56,030 nucleotides of DNA from Amycolatopsis rifamycinica. Lineage in GTDB: Bacteria; Actinomycetota; Actinomycetes; Mycobacteriales; Pseudonocardiaceae. The notes under the pieces were generated by a model. It made no database searches, was not told where the DNA came from, and was given only the letters and a program-made list of their open reading frames with translations. Numbering within the stretch: position 1 is the first letter of the stretch; every line of letters begins with the position of its first letter. Made by a program: the position numbers and the translations under genes. This document shows positions 52,419 through 56,030 of the stretch, one piece after another. The stretch lies in the NCBI RefSeq assembly GCF_000695625.1, contig NZ_JMQI01000080.1:1-56030 (forward strand), written 5' to 3'.

Positions 52419-54155
52419 CTACTCGGCCAGCAGCTCCTGCAGCTCACTCACGGCCTTCGTGAGCTCGTCGGCGAAGCGGTACATCTCCGCCGACACGTGC
52501 TTCGGCGTGCTCAGGTAGATGTTCCACCGGTCCGGCAGCAGCACGTACGCGATGCCGATGCACTGCGGGCTGGTCGAGCCGAAGCCGAAGTACTGGATGT
52601 TGACCGAAGGCGCCGAGCTCGTGCTCAGGTAGTCGTCACGCATCTTCAGCCAGCCCGGCGAGGTGTACAGGGCCGGGGTTTCCGGGTCACCACGGCGTTT
52701 TCCGATCAGCTGCAGCTCCCACAGGTGCTGCTCCGGCGCGTCCCCGGCCTGGCACTCCTTCGCCCGGGCGACGTGCTTCGCCGCGGCCGCGCGGAACGCT
52801 TCGCGCTTCTCCTCGGCGGAGGCGTCGGAGGTCATGACGTCGGCGAAGCGCACCACCTCGGGCGTGACGACCCGCATGGCTTCGGTCCGGCCGTTCTGGA
52901 ACTGCCGCGTCGCGATCGATTCGTACGTCGCGCCGGTCAGGCCCTTCGCGCGGCGATGCGCGAGCTGGTACGACATCTGCGCGAAGGCGTCCGGGGACAT
53001 CCCCAGCTGCTTCGCCCGGTTGGCCCCGAAGCCGAACGACACGGTCTGCGTCGCCGTCGCGTCCGCGTAGGCCTCGAAGGCTTCCCGGGCGGCCCGCGCG
53101 TCTTCGCGGAGGGCGTCGGTCAGCGTGAACTCGACGACTTCGTAGCCGGGGACCCCGTCCGCCGGCTCACGGTCCGAGCGGGCGCCGCTCAGCAGTGCGT
53201 CGGTGAAGCCGAGGATCGTCGTGCCGTCGAGTTCGCAGTGCTCGACGTTGATGCCCGCGGTGCCGTCTTCGAACACGACCAGCGACACGGCCTTGTCGTA
53301 CCAGCGGTTGTCGCCGTACAGCAGGCGGTCACCCGCTTCCAGGGCGTCCGACGGCGTGAAGTCGTCCAGGCACAGGCAGAACAACGCGGTCTCGATGGTC
53401 TCCAGCGCGGCGGCGTTGCCCGCCTCGAGGAGCGCGGCCCGCGAAGCGGCCCACTCCGCGCGCGCCTTCGTGGTGAAGGAGCCGGCCGGGACCTCGGTGA
53501 CGCGGTCGTCCTTGAGGATCGCGCGCAGCCCGTCGGCCAGCTGCGCCGGCGAGTACGGGCGGCCGTCTTCGGCGAGGACGTCCATCCGGAACGGCGTCCC
53601 CTTGGAGAACACGACGACGTGCCGCTCGGGCGACGGGAACCGCGTGCGCGCGGTGTCGAGCACCTCGCCCGGGATCCGCGTCGCCGAGAACAGGAACTTG
53701 TGCTGCACCATCGACTGCGGCGTGCCGCGCAGCAGCACCGGCGGCACGAGCTCGGCGTCGAGCTTCAGCTTGTAGTCCACGGCCGCCGCGGTCAGCTCGG
53801 CCGCGCGCTCCAGCTGGCCCAGCGGGGAATCCTGGAACAGGAAGAAGAAGTTGGCGTTCAACCCGATCCGGTCGCGGCGGCCGAGGTAGCGGTACGGCCA
53901 GAACGTGTCGAGCCAGCTGCGCACGCCGGCCGCGCGGTCGTACTCCTCGAGCCGGGCCTGCAGCTCCGGCCCGGGCCCCGCCAGGAACTCCGCGAGCGCC
54001 GCTTCGGTTTCGGCGAGCTCGGCCGGCGTCAGCAGCGGGGCACACCATTCGAGGAACCGGCGGCCGCTGTCCTCCAGGGTGGGGAGCGGGACGCGGGGGA
54101 GCCGGTCCTCGTTGCCGAAGGTGCGGGTGGACCATTCCGGACTGCTCACGGTCAT
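52419..54155 (-). CDS. Choline/carnitine O-acyltransferase-family protein
   Basis: 578 residues, normal for PF00755 enzymes, which move acyl groups between CoA and a hydroxylated quaternary amine. The family signature near the N-terminus (LPRVPLPTLEDSGRRFLEWCAPLL) and catalytic His306 in INVEHCELDG are present, and the later QTVSFGFGANRAKQLGMSPDAFAQMSYQLA and TYESIATRQFQNGRTEAMR segments match the CoA- and substrate-binding parts. Rare in bacteria. It is third in an operon with a methyltransferase (ATGA overlap) and a 2-oxoglutarate oxygenase, so the natural acceptor may be a hydroxylated, methylated amino-acid derivative rather than carnitine (inference). Confidence 0.9.
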   Translation of the reverse strand: MTVSSPEWSTRTFGNEDRLPRVPLPTLEDSGRRFLEWCAPLLTPAELAETEAALAEFLAGPGPELQARLEEYDRAAGVRSWLDTFWPYRYLGRRDRIGLNANFFFLFQDSPLGQLERAAELTAAAVDYKLKLDAELVPPVLLRGTPQSMVQHKFLFSATRIPGEVLDTARTRFPSPERHVVVFSKGTPFRMDVLAEDGRPYSPAQLADGLRAILKDDRVTEVPAGSFTTKARAEWAASRAALLEAGNAAALETIETALFCLCLDDFTPSDALEAGDRLLYGDNRWYDKAVSLVVFEDGTAGINVEHCELDGTTILGFTDALLSGARSDREPADGVPGYEVVEFTLTDALREDARAAREAFEAYADATATQTVSFGFGANRAKQLGMSPDAFAQMSYQLAHRRAKGLTGATYESIATRQFQNGRTEAMRVVTPEVVRFADVMTSDASAEEKREAFRAAAAKHVARAKECQAGDAPEQHLWELQLIGKRRGDPETPALYTSPGWLKMRDDYLSTSSAPSVNIQYFGFGSTSPQCIGIAYVLLPDRWNIYLSTPKHVSAEMYRFADELTKAVSELQELLAE

Positions 54156-54976
54156 CCTTCTTGCTCAGGGGTTTCGAGTGCGGCGGCGAGGTCCGCGGCC
54201 GAACCATCCGGGCGGGAAACATACAGCCGCGCGTAGAGCCACCCGTCGGACTCCAGGCCCGTCGGGTCGACGCCGGCCGCGCTCAGTGTGTCCAGGATCT
54301 GCGCCTGCTCCTCGGCCGAGGCGAACTGCCGCTGCCGGAAGACGCCGCCGACACCGGCCGTCTCGTACCCGAGCTCGGCGAGGCTCTCGGCGATCGGCTC
54401 GTAGGAGAACATCCGCAGCACGAAGTGCGCCATCCACGGCCGCGCGCCGCGCGCGACCCGGATGAGGGTCTTCTCGGTGACGTACCCGACGCAGCCGGTC
54501 GAGACGACGAGGTCGACGTCGTCCAGCAGCTTCTGCTGGGTGCTGTCCGGGTCGTCGCGTTCGAGGTCGGCGTGGAGCGCCTCGTCGAGGAACCCGGCGG
54601 AAAGGGCGTACTCCAGCGCCGGGGCGGAGCTGTCGAGGCCGTAGAAGCGCGGGTTGCCGGTGCGGACGCGCTTCCGGTCGGTCTCGACCAGCGCCGCGTG
54701 GTCCAGCGCGCGCACGGCCGGGTCGGTGTAGTGGGCGTAGAGGTCGTCCATCGTCGCTTCGCAGCGCTGCAGGGCCGCGTTGACGCCGTACGAGCAGCCG
54801 ACGTCGAGCACGGTCGGCCGCTCGGCGGGGTGCTCGGCGATCAGCTTCGCGAAGTACGGCTTCGCCAGCTGCGGGATGCGGTAGCCGACGCGCTTGAGGG
54901 TGCCGAAGAACGGCCGCGGGTCGGGCGCGGTGTAGATGTGGTCGAACGAGATCTTGCCGGTCGAGTCGAAAGGCAC
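54152..54976 (-). CDS. SAM-dependent methyltransferase of the acyltransferase operon
   Basis: 274 residues. Motif I TVLDVGCSYGVNAAL (about 55-69), then FYGLDSSAPALEYALSAGFLDEALHADLE and DVDLVVSTGCVGYV. The N-terminus SFDHIYTAPDPRPFFGTLKRVGYRIPQLAKPYF is an unusual helical cap seen in a small subfamily. It sits between the 2OG oxygenase (16-bp gap) and the acyltransferase (ATGA overlap). N- or O-methylation of the oxygenase product or precursor is a reasonable guess, not shown. Confidence 0.85.
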   Translation of the reverse strand: MPFDSTGKISFDHIYTAPDPRPFFGTLKRVGYRIPQLAKPYFAKLIAEHPAERPTVLDVGCSYGVNAALQRCEATMDDLYAHYTDPAVRALDHAALVETDRKRVRTGNPRFYGLDSSAPALEYALSAGFLDEALHADLERDDPDSTQQKLLDDVDLVVSTGCVGYVTEKTLIRVARGARPWMAHFVLRMFSYEPIAESLAELGYETAGVGGVFRQRQFASAEEQAQILDTLSAAGVDPTGLESDGWLYARLYVSRPDGSAADLAAALETPEQEG

Positions 54977-54992
54977 GGGCCAGGCTCCTGGT

Positions 54993-55847
54993 TCAGTCGA
55001 GCAGCTCGTCGCCGCGGGCGGTGCGCTCCGCGAGGTGGGCGGGCAGGACGCGGCCGAACAGCTGCCGCGTCCGCTCGGCGCTCCCGATGACCCCCGGGCG
55101 CTCGCTGTAGGCGAAGATCGCGGAGTGCCGCGCGATCGCGCCCGCCACGGTACTCACGCGGTGCAGCGCGAAGCGTCCTTTGAACAGCTGGAGATCACCG
55201 GGCCGCAGGCCCAGGCGCCGGACCGGGCCGGTGTCGCCGGCCAGCACCGAGCGCACGGCGGCGAAGTTCTCGTCGGCGGCGGACCGGATGTCCGGGCAGT
55301 ACTCGAAGATCCCGCCGTCGGCCGCGGCCTGCGTCAGCATGCTGACGGTGTGGGTGTTGGTGTCGAAGTGCCACGGGTGCGCGCGGCCGGGCGCGATCAC
55401 GTTGAGCGTCAGCCCGGACAGCGGGTCGGCGAGCTCGTGCAGCTCCGGCAGCCCGAAGCAGTCGGCGACGAACCGCCGGAACAGCGGGCTGGTGTAGAGC
55501 CGGGCGATGATCGACGACGCCGGGATGCGGTCGCGGGCGACGAAGGCGTTGCCGCGTTCCATGATCGTCCGGCCCGGGTGGTCTTCGGGCAGCGGCTCGT
55601 CGACGGCGATGTTGTAGGCGTTGACCTGTTCGATCTTCGTGTACGCGTGCGGTTCGAGCGCCGCGCATTCGGCCCGCAGCACGTCGCGCAGTTCGGGGCG
55701 GATGAAGTCGGCGAGGACACTGCAGCCGGCGTCGGCCAGTTCCGCGCGGGTGCGGCCGACGACCTCCCGCCAGGCAGGGCTGTCCGGTTCGGTGAGCGGG
55801 TAGCGGTCGGTGTCGACCATTTCCAGTGGCGCTACGGAGGTGCTCAT
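54993..55847 (-). CDS. 2-oxoglutarate/Fe(II) oxygenase related to the BesD/HalD group but with an HxD facial triad
   Basis: 284 residues from ATG 55847 behind GGAAGGGA. Iron ligands His160 and Asp162 (HPWHFDTNTH) and His229 (FALHRVS), 2OG-binding Arg240 (IARHSAIFAYS). GGIFEYCPDIR, LRPGDLQLFKGR and YSERPG closely match the free-amino-acid halogenase/hydroxylase group. Halogenases have Gly in place of the Asp, so this member should hydroxylate (or desaturate). First gene of the operon with methyltransferase and carnitine-acyltransferase-like genes. Confidence 0.88.
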   Translation of the reverse strand: MSTSVAPLEMVDTDRYPLTEPDSPAWREVVGRTRAELADAGCSVLADFIRPELRDVLRAECAALEPHAYTKIEQVNAYNIAVDEPLPEDHPGRTIMERGNAFVARDRIPASSIIARLYTSPLFRRFVADCFGLPELHELADPLSGLTLNVIAPGRAHPWHFDTNTHTVSMLTQAAADGGIFEYCPDIRSAADENFAAVRSVLAGDTGPVRRLGLRPGDLQLFKGRFALHRVSTVAGAIARHSAIFAYSERPGVIGSAERTRQLFGRVLPAHLAERTARGDELLD

Positions 55848-55950
55848 CGAACGTCCCTTCCGGCATTGGAAGGAACAGAGGTAGCACAGATCCCCGCTGG
55901 TCAACCGTCGGTTTGTGAGCGGTGACACAGCGTCGTCGGCGTCCTGCGCG

Positions 55951-55981
55951 GGTGGCGGGCGCCCGGAAGGCGCCCGCCACC
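55951..55981 (-). terminator. Perfect 13-bp stem-loop after the last, truncated gene
   Basis: GGTGGCGGGCGCC (55951-55963) pairs exactly with 55969-55981 across CGGAA. It lies 3 bp after the stop codon of the minus-strand gene entering from the right edge. Confidence 0.75.
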
Positions 55982-55984
55982 GGC

Positions 55985-56030
55985 TCACGGAGTCAGCAGG
56001 GGCAGCAGCGGCTTGCGCACCGCCGTCGCG
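55985..56030 (-). CDS. 3' end of an unidentified gene, truncated by window edge
   Basis: The minus strand reads ATAVRKPLLPLLTP then TGA at 55985-55987, directly before a strong terminator. Only 14 residues are visible, too few to identify the product. Confidence 0.5.
   Translation of the reverse strand, partial: ATAVRKPLLPLLTP

Noticed and set aside
54993..55847. Radical halogenase
   Set aside because: The iron-binding motif has Asp162 (HFD), while halogenases of this group have Gly there.
55899..55904. TTGACC as -35 of the 2OG oxygenase operon (minus strand)
   Set aside because: No acceptable -10 box at 16-19 bp could be found, so the promoter is not called.

Overview
The window is a GC-rich (clearly above 70%) chromosomal segment of an actinomycete. 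The very high third-position GC, GTG starts, F420-type oxidoreductases (LLM, Ddn-like), a DUF5302 protein, an SCO6745-family protein, NarL- and OmpR-type two-component pairs and secreted F5/8-type carbohydrate enzymes all point to Pseudonocardiaceae or Streptomyces relatives; an Amycolatopsis-like host is my best guess (inference). No rRNA, tRNA, CRISPR array, insertion sequence or prophage was seen. Nearly every reading frame of a GC-rich actinomycete stays open by chance, so I kept only frames with recognisable families, sensible starts and operon logic.

Layout. 1-3.4 kb: a truncated GT87 membrane glycosyltransferase, a NarL-type response regulator/kinase pair and a DUF5302 protein. 3.4-6 kb: a tandem HxlR regulator divergent from a carotenoid oxygenase, with four phased TACAC-type motifs between them. 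6.3-7.8 kb: F420-type LLM and PPOX-fold enzymes, translationally coupled. 7.8-12.5 kb: SGNH hydrolase, PucR regulator, alpha/beta hydrolase and two TetR regulators. 12.6-16.5 kb: a compact amino-acid cassette (APC permease, nitrilase-fold amidase, flavin amino-acid monooxygenase/oxidase) with every junction an ATGA overlap. 16.7-19.7 kb: an SCO6745-family protein and an OmpR-type two-component pair. 19.7-23.5 kb: IclR, sugar-phosphate isomerase-like, DUF993 aldolase-like and LacI genes with a clear LacI palindrome. 23.7-34.7 kb: metabolic and regulatory singletons, including lipoamide dehydrogenase, a broken GNAT gene, an unusual S8 peptidase and a PRISE-type reductase divergent from a LysR regulator.

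34.1-37.6 kb holds an aminoglycoside-adenylyltransferase-like gene coupled to a solute-binding lipoprotein, and an LVIVD-repeat protein. 37.6-51.4 kb looks like a polysaccharide-utilisation region: GH13 alpha-glucosidase, two sugar-ABC permeases, a sugar-binding lipoprotein and a LacI regulator, then (after a membrane protein and a two-component system) two tandem secreted GH87-type alpha-1,3-glucanase-like enzymes. An AACTTACG motif occurs upstream of both the importer and the GH87 operon. 52.4-55.9 kb is an operon of 2-oxoglutarate/Fe(II) oxygenase, methyltransferase and carnitine-acyltransferase-family protein that may make a small acylated hydroxy-amino-acid or betaine product (inference).

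The most striking non-coding signal is a family of exactly 21-bp units arranged head-to-head in two arrays (9979-10091 and 17511-17645). Each fills the junction between two convergent genes. Paired substitutions in the outermost arms of the second array suggest selection for a folded or palindromic structure.
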